Shown: one piece after another, positions 1 through 13,741 of the stretch
Layout: each line of letters begins with the position of its first letter
Position numbering within the stretch: the first letter of the stretch is position 1
From: Heliocidaris tuberculata
Taxonomy: Eukaryota; Echinodermata; Echinoidea; Camarodonta; Echinometridae
Length of the DNA stretch: 64,000 nucleotides
Direction: 5' to 3'
Assembly: GCA_025618425.1 (NCBI GenBank)
Contig: CM046837.1
Location: 28,552,232-28,616,231 of the forward strand
The notes under the pieces: generated by a model
The model's input: the letters and a program-made list of their open reading frames with translations, nothing else
What the model was told of the DNA's origin: nothing
The model's database searches: none
Position numbers and translations under genes: made by a program

Positions 1-61
1 GGAGCAAACCCGGCGAAAACCTTTTTCCTTCATGTTATTTTATTTTATTTTATTTTATTTC

Positions 62-330
62 ATTTTGCTTGTCAGAGAATTATGGAGGAAAAATCTGATA
101 ACCACCCCCCCCCCCCTCTACGGAGCCATTTTTTTTTTGAGGGCTGGCGAGAAAAAAAAATCTCCCCCCCCCCCCCCCCCCCCCGAGCGGGCTGACGGTT
201 TGGGGCTGGTTTGGGAGGGCTGGCGAGAAGAAAAAAATACCGGTCTCCCTCCAAACAAAATTTGACAATTGACAAAATCCCCCCCCCCCCCTTGTTAAAA
301 AAAATCCTGGCTACCCCACTGGACCTCCCG
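62..330. repeat. hAT-type debris with C/G homopolymer tracts
   Basis: C-runs of 10-24 bases, a piece near GCTTGTCAGAGAATT and a TCCTGGCTACCCCACTGG end resemble the interior and end of the hAT-like elements at 30637 and 46099. The left end and target duplication are not visible. Confidence 0.35.
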
Positions 331-2909
331 GTTACGAGACCACTGCGCTTACACCGATCCATCACTTCGTATATATGTCCCTGCATGCATCTTGATGACG
401 AATGACAAGATGGGAAATATCATGACCACAAAGCGTGAAAGACGAGATAGCTATGTTGTCCTAGCAAAATCTCTTTAATCAGTGTTAACAGGGCTAAAAT
501 AATATCCTTAACTCCGTAATATGTCCAAATGTTGTGAAATGCATTACACAGCATGAACTGAGACAGTCTTCAAAGCTTCACATTGACCATTGGCAGTGCA
601 CGGAACTCGAAATTTAGTAGAGCACGATCTACGGAAGATGTTGACTTATTCTTGTCAGTTAATCGAGTCAGTAATTTTATGCGGATTTGAACGTTTTTCC
701 GGGACTTTCTATTTCAAATCATTAAAACTGTGGCCATCTCTCATTGTCTCAAAAAAAGATAATCTGACTTCGTATAAAAAGCAAATACCACAGAGTCTTC
801 CTTCAAGATGGGATGTGCTTTTTCAAATGCCAAAGTTTTCTCTCCAAAGACGAATTCATTTCTGTCTCCTTTGAACAGTTCATTAGGAGGCACTCATACA
901 GTTTTGTTTCCAAATCTATTTCAGGAAAGATAGTGAAGGCTCCCTCTACGAGATTTCTCTTTCTACAATTTTTGGTCCCGTATCTTTACCATATCTTTAT
1001 ATTCTCACTTTAATACCATGCAGCATAATACTGCTTTGAGCCTTTGACTACGAAAGGTGGGGGGGGGGGGGGGGGGGGTTCTAAGGTATTTTGAGTAATA
1101 TTTTGATTAATCAGCAGATTCAATCCTCACTGTTACATGTTTATTTTTCAACTAAATTGCTCATACAAAACAATCACAATAACTGACTTTTTTTTTTTTT
1201 TTTTTTACAAGTTCAAATTCCTTTTTCAACCACATGCCAATGCCATCGTAGCGCAAATATCATTCCAAATATACCACTCACTACAGAACAAGCCATTCAC
1301 TTCTCCGGTAGCCTTTCAGCTTTCTGCTTACATAATAATCCATTGGCTTATTACGCAATAGCGCTTATAGAATCTGCCGACGAGTCCAATATACCAGTCG
1401 AGAGGGTGTAAATGGGTTGTTACTTTGGCAAAAATCGAACAAATTAATTGTAATTGAGTGTTTTCTGCTCGTTAACGTCACATCACTTATAAATGCCACT
1501 CTATAAGAGACATTTACCAGGTAGCTGAGAGGGCTTTTATGGCATAATAAAGTTGGTGTTGAATAGCCCCAGCTTGCTAAATACACGCAGCGCTGTGACA
1601 GTGGCTTTTTGCATGGCGTTAAATATAGTTTACAATTGATTGAAATTATGGATGTCGGACGTAAATGGAATTCGAATGTTACGAAGGTATTTAATGGGTC
1701 TATAAAATTAATGCCTCCATTCGTTTACTTTATTCGTTACAGCAAAATATAAAGTCAAATAAGTGACACAGCCTATAAATAAGCTTAAAGTAATGCCATG
1801 AAGTTAGTAGTTTTCTTTGGAAAAGTATAGTAAGCAGATGACAGGCAGAATTCAGAAGAAACAAAATGCTCTTTTGATAGTCGTAAAACCTTGAAAATGT
1901 TGAAAAGAACATTGTCCCAAATCTTGGTCAGTAGTAGTGGAAAAATATATATATTAGAGATAGAGAATGAAAGAGAAGAATGATAAGAAGAATGACCCAA
2001 AAAAGTTCCAAACAAAATGTAGAAATATCGAAAACCTTCGAAGGGTAGCTTACTAAATGATGATGATTAATGATAATCTCAAGTTGAAATGGCAGAAATA
2101 TTGCATCCATATGTTGATCTTTATTTCATACTGACGTCTGCATATTAATTAGGACTATATGTCAGCTATAAGTAAGCAGAATATTTGTATATATTGCCAC
2201 AATTATTGATGTCATTTCAAAGCAGTTCGTATCTGATTTATTGCACTTCATAAGTCTATGAAGCGTTTATCAAAGTGGGTGGGCAGCCAATCAGAAAAGG
2301 CCGTTAGTCAGACGCTGAACTGGGCATGCGCAAATCGCTGATAGCAAGCCAGATGTGAGTTTTCTCATTATATATTTCTCCATCATACTCATCCACCTTC
2401 TCTCCAATAAAAATACATATATATTTTGTACCCGTCGAACTCCACTATTACATGACATACCATGACGTCATCAGGTTTAGAATTATGTTTCGATCCAATG
2501 CTCTTGCCTATAATATTACCGGTGTACACCAATATTAAAGACAAATATTTTGGGCACGTCGCATGCCCTCACAGGATCGTATTTCGCTCTCAAATTAATC
2601 AGTAATTTTGTGTGTCAATCTGAAATTATACAAGTCTAAAAAGACATTATTGCCTACGTAATGAGCATAATTTAACATTATTTAATTTGGCCATTTCAGT
2701 ACCGATTGACGCTTTTGAACACTATTAATAACATTTTAATGTTGTAAGACTGTTGACAAAAGTATTTACTCGATTTACTCGAACTTTGAGGAAACCCAAG
2801 CATTCAGACTTCGCAAGATCGACTGACTTTTTAAATTCTGACAATCGTCTTACATTTTCTGGATGTTAAAGAATTGAGAAAAAAAATCATATTAAGACCT
2901 CTTTGAAAC
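331..2909. other. no gene seen upstream of the distal exon
   Basis: AT-rich sequence with a G-run at about 1058-1078, a T-run near 1189-1206 and short open frames without recognisable protein. No splice-framed exon was supported. It could hold regulatory sequence for the exon at 2910. Confidence 0.4.
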
Positions 2910-3048
2910 ATGGAGATCTTGAGCTTTGAGGAGGACAGCCAGCATCATTCGTTTTCAGCGAACACTGGTTTGACGACGCCAAACTTGCCGCTGACATCGC
3001 TTTCGACGTCGAGTATTCGACCAGAACAGCGACATCCTGTCAAGATTA
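2910..3048 (+). CDS. possible alternative distal first coding exon of TLX
   Basis: The ATG at 2910 opens 46 codons (MEILSFEEDSQHHSFSA to RHPVKI) with mixed, non-repetitive codon use. The exon stops one base into a codon at a strong donor, GTAAGT. That phase matches TLX exon 2 exactly and would give a 460-residue receptor with a longer N-terminus. It could instead start another gene or be a chance open frame. The residues match no family I recognise, so the link to TLX is an inference from phase, strand and position. Confidence 0.42.
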
Positions 3049-4110
3049 GTAAGTACGCTTTCAAACTACCTCTAACAAATAAGGTTGAAAATTTGTTGCT
3101 GTTTGTGTCCCAGATTGCCCCCTCGCAAGTTGCGAATTCGCGAAATAAGGGGGTTTGGACTCACTTACAAAACATTGCGTCCTTTGGCACTGTCAGTGGA
3201 GTAACCTCAGAAAATAAATACTTTACAAGAAAATCAACAACAAGCAACAAAAATAGGTTTTTTGTAAAAATTTCAAATTATATCTTTTTTCTTTTTTTTT
3301 TCTTAATATTTGTAATTCGAATTGGAAAGATGGGTAATTTGATGTTGTAAGATAAGATCTATAACATGGTTATGTAATCCACTCAAAACCATAAAAACCG
3401 TTAGTTCTGGCATGTTTTGACCTACTCCCCTAGATTTTATCCTGTGCAGTCAACCGTTAAAGAGGTGCCAGACACGAAATGGCAATAGTTTCTTTTCTGG
3501 CATTTTGTTATTCCACGTTTACAATTTCATTTTGACACAATGGGCAATATTAAAAGTGTGTACAAAGACAGGCATTGGCATCTTTTATTATTGTCTTAGT
3601 CTGAGTTTCGTCGTATTTGCTTTTATTTGTGAGCTATCTGCTTTAATTAATTTAAAGTGTATCATTTACTTCGACTAAACATCTCTACATCTACCAGTAA
3701 ATGTAGATTCTCAAAATCAATATATGGCGTTAAAATGTAATAACAAATATATAGTTTTCTTTTCATACAGATTACGTAAAACATGGTGAGAGAAAATAGA
3801 TTAGATGATAATCCAGTAAGTTGTGGCGTACTTATGGTCATTCGGTCAAGGACTCAAAGTTGACCAACTCCCAATTAAATAGAGGGTTTACTCATTGTAA
3901 AAAGGGTTCATTCCAGGACTCTATAGTCAGATTTATTTCAGAATAGATTCCAGACATCACATGAGAGTAAAGTTACCATCAGACTTGCTCCAGGCTTCAT
4001 CGTTATATTCATCTATATCTTCATGTTATACTTCATCTGAATAAATGCTATGCTCTATAGCTTCTAATTGTAACGACTTTGTGTCACCAGTTCATCATAT
4101 TATGTACTCT

Positions 4111-4976
4111 CAGTGGCGGCACCAGGATTTTTAAAGTGGGGGGGGGGGGCAAATGGGGGGCAAAAGAAAATGTTGGGGGGCAAGGGCGGACAAAAAAATT
4201 TTTTGACACTTTTTGTAGTAAAAATGTACAGAATATTCGGCTATAAACCTACCCAGATATGAGGACATTTTGAGCATCTAGCTGAACTGCCCGATTATAA
4301 AGAGGTGTTAGTTATATACTGCGAGCGAGCGAAGCGAGCGAGCAAATATTTTGACATTTTTCGTAGTAAAAATGTACAGAAATTACATATTCGGCTATAA
4401 AACTACCCCAATATGCATGAGGACATTTGAGCATCTTGCTGCCCGATTATGAGGTGGTAGTTATACATTGCGAACGGGCAAAAATTTTGAAACTTTTTGT
4501 GGTGAAAATGTACAGAAATGATTATTTGGCTATAAAACTACCCCAATATGAGGACATTTGATCATCTCGCGGCCTGATTATGTGGTGGGAGTTATAGGCC
4601 TGTATTGCGAGCGAGCGAAGCGAGCGAGCAAAAATTTTGACACTATTATAGTGGAAATGTACAGAAATTATTCGGCTATAAAACTACCCAAATATGAGGA
4701 TATTTACACGAGCTGAGCGAACAAATTTGCCCCATGCCCCCCCCCCCCACCTTGATGCCGCCACTGCTTTCCAAGTTTCCGTTTTCTTTCTTTTTCCTTT
4801 TCTCCATTCCTTTTTCATTTTTTTCTTTCCTCTTCTTTTCTTTTTCATTTTCCATCCTTTTATTTTTTTTCACTCCGAAAATTATTGGGGGGGGGGCAAC
4901 TGGGGGGGCAAAGTTTCTGACTGGGGGGGGGGCAAATGCCCCCCCCCATGCCCCCCCCCCCTTGGTGCCGCCACTG
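4111..4976. mobile_element. non-autonomous hAT-type element, 866 bp, intact target duplication
   Basis: Termini CAGTGGCGGCACCA and TGGTGCCGCCACTG are perfect inverted repeats, flanked by the 8-bp duplication TGTACTCT (4103-4110 and 4977-4984). The inside holds about four copies of a ~150-bp unit (containing TTTTGACA...GTAAAAATGTACAG and GCGAGCGAGCGAAGCGAGCG) between long G and C runs. No transposase frame is present. Confidence 0.85.
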
Positions 4977-4984
4977 TGTACTCT

Positions 4985-7000
4985 CTCTACACTTTAGAAA
5001 GTAAACTGTAATTCAACCGATCCTTACGCAACAATAAAGACATTTAAGAAACCTAGAAGGAAAATAGAATTATATAATTTTATCAAAGGACTGAATTGAA
5101 AGAGGAAGCAATCATGTGCAGAGCACTGCATTTTTGTTGTTTTACGTCTTCTTCACTCGTTTGCTTTCAGTCTTGTTATACAGTCTAACTTGAAAGTGCA
5201 TGTGAATAATCATTTTGCCCTCATAGCTTTTTACATCAGACCTCAATTTACCTCGAGTTTTTATGTCATCCATCAGAGACATGTTAGCTTTCTGCATCAA
5301 AACGCTTCTTAATCCGGAGTTTATTGCATTTCACACATTTAATTAACATGGCGGTCTCACTGGTACAAAGATTCTCACCATTCCGCGCAGGTGTACATGC
5401 TTTACGTCACCCCGCATCCAATAATAGAGAACGTTATAGTGAGAGAGTGCGGGAACAGCTTTTACACTCTTGTCGTCTAAAGTTCATTTTTCCCCTTTTT
5501 AAAGCGTCTTCCGTTTGATAATGGTTTTGTCGTGCTATTTAAATTCCGCTATGAATTAGAGATCAAAAATTTGCTTGATACTTAAGGGTATTAAGTAAAA
5601 GAGAATTAACAAAATATGTAAATGGCGATCAATCATTTGGAATCGTTATGAAGGAAATTTGTTTTTGGTTGATTCCAGCGTAGCAGACATGACATTCAGA
5701 CTCGCTGTTGGTTATTGAATAAAGTTTTAAGTATGTCAAGAGTCCTAAAACATATTTCAGTAAGATAATCAGACACATTTCACTATCAGGTACATACACA
5801 TCAAATTTTTACAGTATTTGGCTAAATAGTTCACGAGAAAATGGACTCTTCTGTAACAGTAATGGTCATGAAACAAAATGGACAAGGGATTTTTCACTCC
5901 TGTGAATAGTTTGAAAACTCTTTGAGTTTGGATGTCCGGTGAGTATAATTTAGGTATAATAGAAGCTTATAATCATAATCTAAACATAAATGTAGTTTGT
6001 AAAATGATTATATTACATATTTCCTTGTTAGAGATAAAAAGTGGCGTAACGGACATGACACTTTTGTCCGCTTTTTTAAAACCCCTATAACGCTATTTTA
6101 AATATGCAGTAGTTCATAATATGCTAACCTCAAATCAGTAATCTTTGTTCCATTCATCACAATTTACAATCTAAAAATCAAATCGGCAATGCTTGTGGTG
6201 CGGAAAAATGAAACCAAAATATATGACGTTTTTACCCGAATTGTCGCCGTATTTTGCCCAATATAAAGAAAATCATACCTAAATTTTTATGAATCTTATC
6301 AATATGTTGTGTCATGGTAGCACAAATAATTCTTGAGTTATCGCCAATTTTATGATTTTTAGCAAGTGAACATTTTCGTAGAATTGCCCTATTTCTGACT
6401 GTGCACGCAAAACCTCTGGAGAAAAAAAAATGCCCCATTTTTTTTTTTTTTTTTTTACTTTATATTCTCCACTTGCGATAGGATTAATCATTTTGCCTAA
6501 CCGACGCAATGTCGTTGTCATTTCTTCTTAGAGTCACTCTTTACAATGACTGCTGATATTTCATACTCGAATTTAAAGTGCTTGATACTCATCATATGAA
6601 TTTAGATGATGTATACGCATGAACTCATTTTGGAATGACATCATGTCGGTGATAGAATATAACAAGTTGTGAACAAAAATCTGATAGTATTAGAAGTCAG
6701 GTTCCCTCGATCAGACAAAAAAATTATTAGTTCATTGATAATTTGTAAAATAATCAGAATATTAAGAGAGAAAAGAGGAAATGGCATTACGCTTATTTAA
6801 ACGTCAACTATCCGGAGAGGGTATAGCTATATTAAATGCGCTATAAAAGCTTATTTTTAATCATTATCATTGTTCATGGATATGCATGGAGACCCCAATG
6901 GGGTCTCTTTAATATGAACAAAGCAAGTGTAAAATGATGCGCCATGGACGAAAAACCAAGTCTATTAATTTCGAGTATATGCTTCCATGAGTCAAAATAA
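4985..7000. other. intronic or upstream sequence, no gene seen
   Basis: Mostly unique AT-rich DNA between the distal exon and the proximal TLX promoter, with an A/T homopolymer near 6421-6457. Short open frames lack codon bias or recognisable motifs. Confidence 0.4.
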
Positions 7001-7003
7001 TAT

Positions 7004-7311
7004 ATAACTGTGAGGAATGAAAATGAGAGAATAATGGTTGCGTAGCTTAAATCAAAGTTCCCCAGAGCTGTCCTCCCTTTTTGAATTTTTGCAAAGGTTG
7101 AAAAAATGGGTCCTTAGCTTAGAGCGCCAATGGACGGAGACGGGCCAGACCAGATTCAATTGACCGACAGACTGACAAATCTTCAACCTTATTAATTAAT
7201 TCCTTTGTCGGGGGCAGGTGAGTTTTGAACAAAGATAAGCCGCATGCCTCTGGGGAACTTTGATTTAAGCTACGCAACCATTATTCTCTCATTTTCATTT
7301 CTCACAATTAT
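7004..7311. mobile_element. MITE with ~65-bp inverted ends
   Basis: The left arm (7004-7070) and right arm (7247-7311) are near-perfect inverted copies, sharing GAATAATGGTTGCGTAGC and TCAAAGTTCCCCAGAG. About 175 bp lies between them and no protein is encoded. The superfamily could not be set because flanking duplications are unclear. Confidence 0.7.
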
Positions 7312-7357
7312 GATTATTTCCACGAGAGTTGCCAAAGCTGTTGTATATGTTATTTCC

Positions 7358-7361
<4 letters not shown>

Positions 7362-7397
<36 letters not shown>

Positions 7398-7408
7398 ATA
7401 TATACATA
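7362..7408. repeat. (TA)n microsatellite
   Basis: About 17 uninterrupted TA units, followed by a short imperfect tail. Confidence 0.9.
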
Positions 7409-7554
7409 CAAAACTTATTCAATGAGACGGACTTTTCTGTCAAAAATGAAGGCGAACGAAGTATAAAGGTTCATTTTATGGGGGGAATGAAAAAAAAATC
7501 AAAATAGGTCTTTTCCAGAGCAAAGGAAGGATACTTGGATGAAGAGATTAGAAT

Positions 7555-7746
7555 AAGAAAGACATTGGAAGGAAGGGGAACGGAAACGAGAGAGAGGGAG
7601 AGGGGTGAGGGGAGAGGGAGAGACAGAGGCAGAGAGACAGACAGAAAAAAAGACAAAACGAGAGAGAGGGGGGGAGAGAAGGAGATAATTGTGGGAAAGA
7701 GGAAGATAAGCACTGCGAAAAAAGAGAGAGACAAAAAACAGAAAGA

Positions 7747-7795
<49 letters not shown>

Positions 7796-7850
7796 TAAGA
7801 GAAATAGAGACAGAATGATAGAGAAGAGAGAGAGAGAGGGGTGGAGAATA
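7555..7850. repeat. (GA)n-rich purine tract
   Basis: Imperfect GAGAGG and GA units for about 300 bp, with a pure (GA) core near 7745-7790. Long open frames on both strands here are low-complexity artefacts. Confidence 0.9.
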
Positions 7851-8117
7851 GAATTGCTCACACGTGTGTAGCGACGGACACAAAGCCACTCACACGTTGT
7901 TACAAGACGCCGTTGTAAACGTTCCCACGCGCTGGACGCGAGCCGCACACGACCACTTCACAGGTCCATCCTTTTTGAGGTTCCTTCTCTTCTTTGTTTT
8001 CATTTCAAATCAAATCATGGCCCACACATTCCTTTGTAGTCGATGAAGTTCAACGAAGGGGATGGTGGGACGAATCTAAAAGTAAAGTGAGCGAGAGATA
8101 ACTGGCAAGGATTGTTT

Positions 8118-8400
8118 GATTCCCTCCTTCTCTCTGGCTCTGTCTGTCTCTTTCTTTCATTTTTTCACCTCTTATTTTTTTATTAGGAATCAATCTTCAA
8201 AACAAAACAAAAAAATCATGTTTCAAGTCATAATGAAATATATCTACTCCAGTATTTATCTTATCTCTCACTCTCTCTTTCTCTTCCTCCTTCTCTCTAT
8301 CCCCCTCTTTCTCCCCCCCCCCCCCTCTCTCTCTCTCTCTCTTTCTTTCTCCCTTTTACTCTCAATCCCTTCCTCTCTTTCTCTCTTCCCTTTTTTCATT
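8118..8400. repeat. (CT)n-rich pyrimidine tract
   Basis: CT and CTTT units with a C-run near 8312-8325. It is almost a strand-swapped counterpart of the GA tract 500 bp upstream. Confidence 0.85.
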
Positions 8401-8483
8401 TTCTGTTCATCTCCATATTTTTATACGTTTATACATTAACAATATTATTATCATTTTCATTTATAATTTTTATCATTGTTACA

Positions 8484-8484
<1 letters not shown>

Positions 8485-8533
<49 letters not shown>

Positions 8534-8560
8534 TATTTTTATTATTATTATTACTATTAG
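8485..8560. repeat. (TCA)n/(ATT)n microsatellite
   Basis: About 15 TCA triplets followed by ATT triplets. Confidence 0.9.
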
Positions 8561-8823
8561 CATTATCACGCTTTTTTCTTTTTCCCACTCGCCTTCTCCT
8601 TCAGTTTTCTGTAACCACCCCCCCCCCCACGCACACACACTTTTTTCTCTCCTTCTCTCTATCTCTCTCCTTCTATCTGCCTCTCTTTCACTCCCTATAC
8701 CTCCAACATGCTCGATATAATCTCCTCTTACCCACTTCCCTATCCACCATATGTTTCAAAACTTTTCGAAGAGATACTTGTATAACCTTGGAAACTGTTG
8801 CGAGATGTGAATCTTTTTCATGA

Positions 8824-10480
8824 ATGGGGCAATCGCTTTGCAAGCTGCCTCGATCAGTATTTTCAAAATTTACAATATTCTCTGTATGAAGGAAAACAAA
8901 AAAGATAACGGTCTCCTGGAAAATAGCGTGGGAAAATAACTTTTGTAGAGTTTTTGACTGAAGATAACTTATTTATTCAGCTTCTACAATGTGCTCGGTG
9001 GCTTCTTCAGTTGTCCTTTTTTTTTTTTTTTTTTTTTTTCACCTGTAGGCAATGACCTGTATTAAGAAATAATGGTACGCTGATGTCAATTGAATGTGAG
9101 TTATTGCACAACACACTTGTTCCTATTTCAAATCTTGTATAGAGTTTTTTTTTTTTTTTTTTTATTGTAGTTCATGTAACATTAAAAAAAAAGATATCAT
9201 TATTTGTCTTGAATACTTAAATCGTTTGATCTATATATTTTCGTTAACACAAAATCCCTTTATTAAAAAATATTTCCTTTAGCTAGACTGTGAATGAACG
9301 AATGGCATGTATATTTTTAAAAATGGAGAGCAATGTTGAATACGCATTAAGTAATAATTATCATGATTATAGGACTAACCCACTCAAAAGCTGTTCTTGA
9401 TTTGAGTAAAAAAGACATTCGTAATACACTGTAAGTATGACTTCAGACCACAGTGTAAGATGAAAGGGGAATAAGGAGAACAGGAGACAGACAGAGAGAG
9501 GGGGGGGGGGAATACTGGCAGAAATATTATTCATCTGTGATGTTGATAACTGGAGCTTGTTACTTCAGTTCTCGAACTGCGATTATGGAATTTTTCCAAA
9601 ACCTAAAATATATTTCAAAAATAAAGAAAAACAATAAACCGTTTTTTCTCAAACCTTTTTTTCTTCACTTTTTTCTTTTTAACGAGAAAAGGATATCGTT
9701 GATTAACATTTTTGCAAAGCTCATAATGTTAATGAATTATGGTATTTTAAAAAAGAACTTTGAATAAATACAATAAGCTTATATTCTCAAACTCTTCACT
9801 TTTTTACTTTTTACTTTGGAAAAAAATATTGTTGCTCTAACCATTTTGCAAAGTGCAAAGTTCATATCGTTACAAAATTTATGGATTTCTTTTTTTTTTA
9901 ACTTTAAATAAAAGCAATAAAGATATTTTTCTTTCTCTCACACTTTTATTCTTTTTTTTTAATCATCTTTGTACTATGGAAAAGATATTGTTGAATGAAC
10001 CTATATGAAAAAGCTAATTTTGTTGCAAAAAGTTATAAGAAAGTACAAGGATTATAAAAAGTAAAAAGAAGAATCATCATGAAGTGACCTCTTGAAAAAC
10101 GTCGTTTGATAATTCCAAACATATGCTTATATTTATATATATTTCGGCCATAAAGAATAACTGAATACATCACAAATGCAGCCTTACAAATGCATGCCTA
10201 ACAAGTATTTGTGAATTGCATCCGTTTTGGCTCTCAACTGTGCATTTTCTGCCTAATTTCACAACTGAATCTCAACCCAGGCAAAAATTCCCATGCTTTA
10301 TAGAAACTCTTTTCGACAGGTCTTGCATTTTCTTTAGGGAGATCTTGAAGGGTTTCGTAGCCCACAGTTGCATGACAAAACTGACAACTTTACACGATTT
10401 TGATATTGTTATAGATTTGCGTCGCATTACTGACGCGTTATTGCTCTTAAGCTGCAAAGGGTCGCTCTCTATACCTGACT
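8824..10480. other. no gene seen; AT-rich with poly-T tracts
   Basis: T-runs near 9018-9039 and 9147-9163 and partly repeated lines around 9640-10010 (TTTACTTTGGAAAA...CATTTTGCAAAG words). No coding exon was supported. Confidence 0.4.
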
Positions 10481-10484
10481 ACTC

Positions 10485-10595
10485 TCCCCCCCCCCCCATC
10501 TCTCTCTCTCTCTCTCTCCTTTCCCCCGCCCCCTCTCTCTCTCTCTCCCTCTCTCTCTCTCTTCCCCCCCCCCTCTCTCTCTCTCCCATTATTTT
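10485..10595. repeat. (CT)n and C-run microsatellite
   Basis: Alternating (CT)n and C-runs of 7-10 bases. Confidence 0.88.
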
Positions 10596-10599
10596 TCTG

Positions 10600-12140
10600 C
10601 TTTTTGTCTTTTCTCTCTCCTCTCATCTTTTTTTTTATTACGCCTTATTATATATTATTTTGACTTTCTTTTCCAAAAAAGAATATACACGTAGATGTAG
10701 CATGGGCTACCATGCACCAACGAAATATAAATTTCAAAGGTCGATAAAACTTTATTTTAAAAAACTTGTGTATTCCGTGCCCCAAAGTAAATGTGTTACA
10801 TGTCAAAGCTCGTTAGTCAGATGCTCCGTTGCATCAAAGACATATTCCTGATTTGTTAAGAGTACAAAGCCTCCGAGATAAATAACTTATGACAAATATA
10901 TTTTTGGATTTGTTGTTATTGTTGTATTTGTCATTTGTATTTTGTACAGGGCCCCCAGGAAGAACGGTATTTTGATTACTGATGGGGCTACCCTGTTAAA
11001 TATAAAACTTAACCAAAGCAAATCAATTTCTTCTTTTTTATACTTCGGGACATGGAAGAAATCGTATCCGTTCGAAGTTCCTCTACTCTCTAATCGAATG
11101 GTTCATTTACGACGAACCTTTTAAAGATGAATAAATCTGAATAAGGATCTTGAGACGGTATACATCGATAATGTTTTTAAATGCAAGATTTTTGTGCAAT
11201 AACTGAGTGAATATTTATTTTGTGTAATCACCTTTAGCGTAAATTACATAATTTTGATATGCCAGCTTCGACTGACAAACAAATCAGTGTCTTGCTTTTA
11301 ACAAAAGATGACTTTTGAAGAAATAAAGCAACAAATGTTCCTGCTATGTGTAATTGTAGTTTATTGTTAGTGTTTTAGTAATTTAGTCTATCAACAGAAT
11401 TTTGACAACACCATGATATATTGCTTCCTACTAAAGATTCACATTTAGAAACCATACACAGCAACAACAACAACAAAAAACACACACACAAAGAAAAAAT
11501 CAAATCAAAAGAAAACTAAACAAAAAACAATGTTCTTCTTTTAAAAAGCGTCGGAAAAGCTAAAACTCTATCTTTTTTAATGAAAATATAAAATCACTTT
11601 TCCAAATTTTTCATCCATAATACTAACCAAAGTATATTGGTATTCTGCAATCTCTGTTGATATGACATGATGTCTCCGGGCAAGTGAATGAGACAGTATC
11701 ACTTTGATAAGTTTTACAGCAACAAAGGAGTCTCCAGCGTCGTATCACCTTTTCTTTGTTGCCTAGATCTACCCTAGAATGTTTTGACAACCTGTTTAGA
11801 TGGACAACCAAATTATGAAAAGAAGATAATAAAACCATTTGACAATCAAACCTCATGTTTGTGCAACTGGTCTTGAGGGATTGATCGACGTGTTCAATTC
11901 TTGAAAAGTCTTGTGGCAACTTTTCTAATAAACTTGTCGCAATGGTGATTTGATTCTTGAACTTTTGGTGAAGGTGCCAATACCGTATACCCTCCCCCTT
12001 TTTTTTCTTCCATCAACCGCAACTTAAATCCTGTTTTCTGACTGAAACACTATAAATCACTAATCATTTAGTCTTGCCAGGCACAAAATGACTTGCATGA
12101 GTGTTATTAAAAACATCATTTTGATATTGATTCCTTCATT
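10600..12140. other. no gene seen between the CT and TAA tracts
   Basis: AT-rich DNA. A 98-codon minus-strand open frame (11919-11623) is not low complexity but resembles no family I know and has no splice context, so it is not called. Confidence 0.35.
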
Positions 12141-12148
12141 TTAAATAC

Positions 12149-12400
<252 letters not shown>

Positions 12401-12726
12401 TACTATTGTTGCTTGTTCCAAAGCGGTTATTCTACTTTGTTCAAGATGTGAAACAAAAACAAACAAACAAAAAACACCTCATCATATGATTTTAAAATAT
12501 TGGATCTTTGATACTTTTAAAAAGTGTGTCATGAATTGGTATTTATGACACTGTTTTTGTTAGTGAAGATGTAAACATGGTAAAAGGGCAGCATGTTTAA
12601 ATACGAGAAATTATATGGTAATGAAAACTGCGTTTAGAATGAAGTTCTTTCTTTTGTTGATTCATCAGTAGAGACATGACAGATGGCTTTATCAAAACAC
12701 AACATTATGAAGTGTGTTTTCTTTGT

Positions 12727-12848
12727 AATTCTCTCTTTCTCTCTCTTTCCCTTTCTCCCTCTCTCTCTTTATACCTGTATCCTTCTTACTCATGATAATT
12801 ATATGTTTTTCTGTCGCTCTATGCCTCTCCCTCCTTCTCTCCTTTTTA

Positions 12849-12881
<33 letters not shown>

Positions 12882-12988
12882 ATACCTGTATCCTTCTTAC
12901 TCATGATTTTCTGTCTCTCTATGCCTCTCTCTTCTTCTCTTCTTCTTACTCCTCTCTTTCTCTCTCTCTTTCTCTCTCCTTCTTACTC

Positions 12989-13041
<53 letters not shown>

Positions 13042-13042
13042 A
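12727..13042. repeat. (CT)n tract with an internal duplicated segment
   Basis: Repeated CT runs in which a segment with TTTATACCTGTATCCTTCTT occurs twice (about 12769-12788 and 12879-12898), showing local duplication. Confidence 0.88.
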
Positions 13043-13249
13043 TGTCATTTGAAGTTTACTTGAAAGTCAATAACTATAGGTTACATATGCACTCTTCAAC
13101 TCTTCCAAACACACTGATATGGACATCATCAAAAAGTGTCTTGGCACCAGACACTTACACACTAACAAAAAGAACAAGATTTAGATAAAATAACAAGTAT
13201 ATAAATTATTTTGTTAACAATTGAATGTGACAAGTGTATTTGTAGCAGG

Positions 13250-13566
13250 CTGTTTTTCCGGGACACTTCGCCATTGTCTCGGTTGTTTGCCGAACAAACT
13301 CGAGTCGTGCGCTCGGCTCGCGAACGACTCGCGAATCGCTCGCGAACCACTCGTGACCCCAACCTGTACTCGATTCTGATTGGTCGACGCTTCTCACCAC
13401 TCCCCGTTGTGTGCCAAGAACTTTTGTGAAAAGATTCTAAAATAACAAATCAAGTTTTGATACGTCTCCTGGGTTGTTACTTTTGACTGTCATTTGTGAA
13501 GGGAGTAAGGATTCTTTGTTTGCCTCAAACATATTTAAGGCGGGGACATTTCGGCCGAGTTCTCAG
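13250..13566 (+). promoter_or_regulatory. candidate proximal TLX promoter
   Basis: A CpG-rich block (about 13257-13410, with repeated CGCGAA and CTCGCG words) stands out from AT-rich surroundings. An inverted CCAAT box (GATTGG) lies near 13377, a TATA-like ATATTTAAGG at 13531-13540, and an initiator-like TCTCAGATT near 13561-13569, about 30 bases after the TATA-like site. The ATG at 13742 follows. This arrangement fits a core promoter; no transcript was available to confirm it. Confidence 0.5.
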
Positions 13567-13741
13567 ATTGGGCAAACACAGTTCTAGATCAGATCAGGAG
13601 AGAGGCGAAGTTTTCAGTGAAGTATTCCAGAGAAGTACTTCTCAAGACGAACCAGTTCATCGGTTGTAACTGTCATCGTTGAAGCAAATACTTTTTTTGA
13701 GAGTTTTTCGGGCGTCTCAGTCTTGTAAAAGTTAACGCAGA
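13564..13741 (+). other. predicted 5' untranslated region of TLX
   Basis: About 178 bases of non-repetitive, purine-rich sequence between the predicted initiator and the ATG at 13742. The exact start is inferred from the TATA-like spacing. Confidence 0.4.

Noticed and set aside
5324..5518. 64-codon frame after an ATGGCGGTCTC start
   Set aside because: It looks less repetitive than its surroundings, but no family, donor or partner exon was recognised.
7499..7948. Long Ser/Leu-rich and Arg/Glu-rich frames on both strands
   Set aside because: Both come from the (GA)n tract and its complement.
11623..11919. 98-codon minus-strand open frame with ordinary composition
   Set aside because: No recognisable domain, no splice signals in phase and no neighbouring exons on that strand; kept as a possible chance frame.
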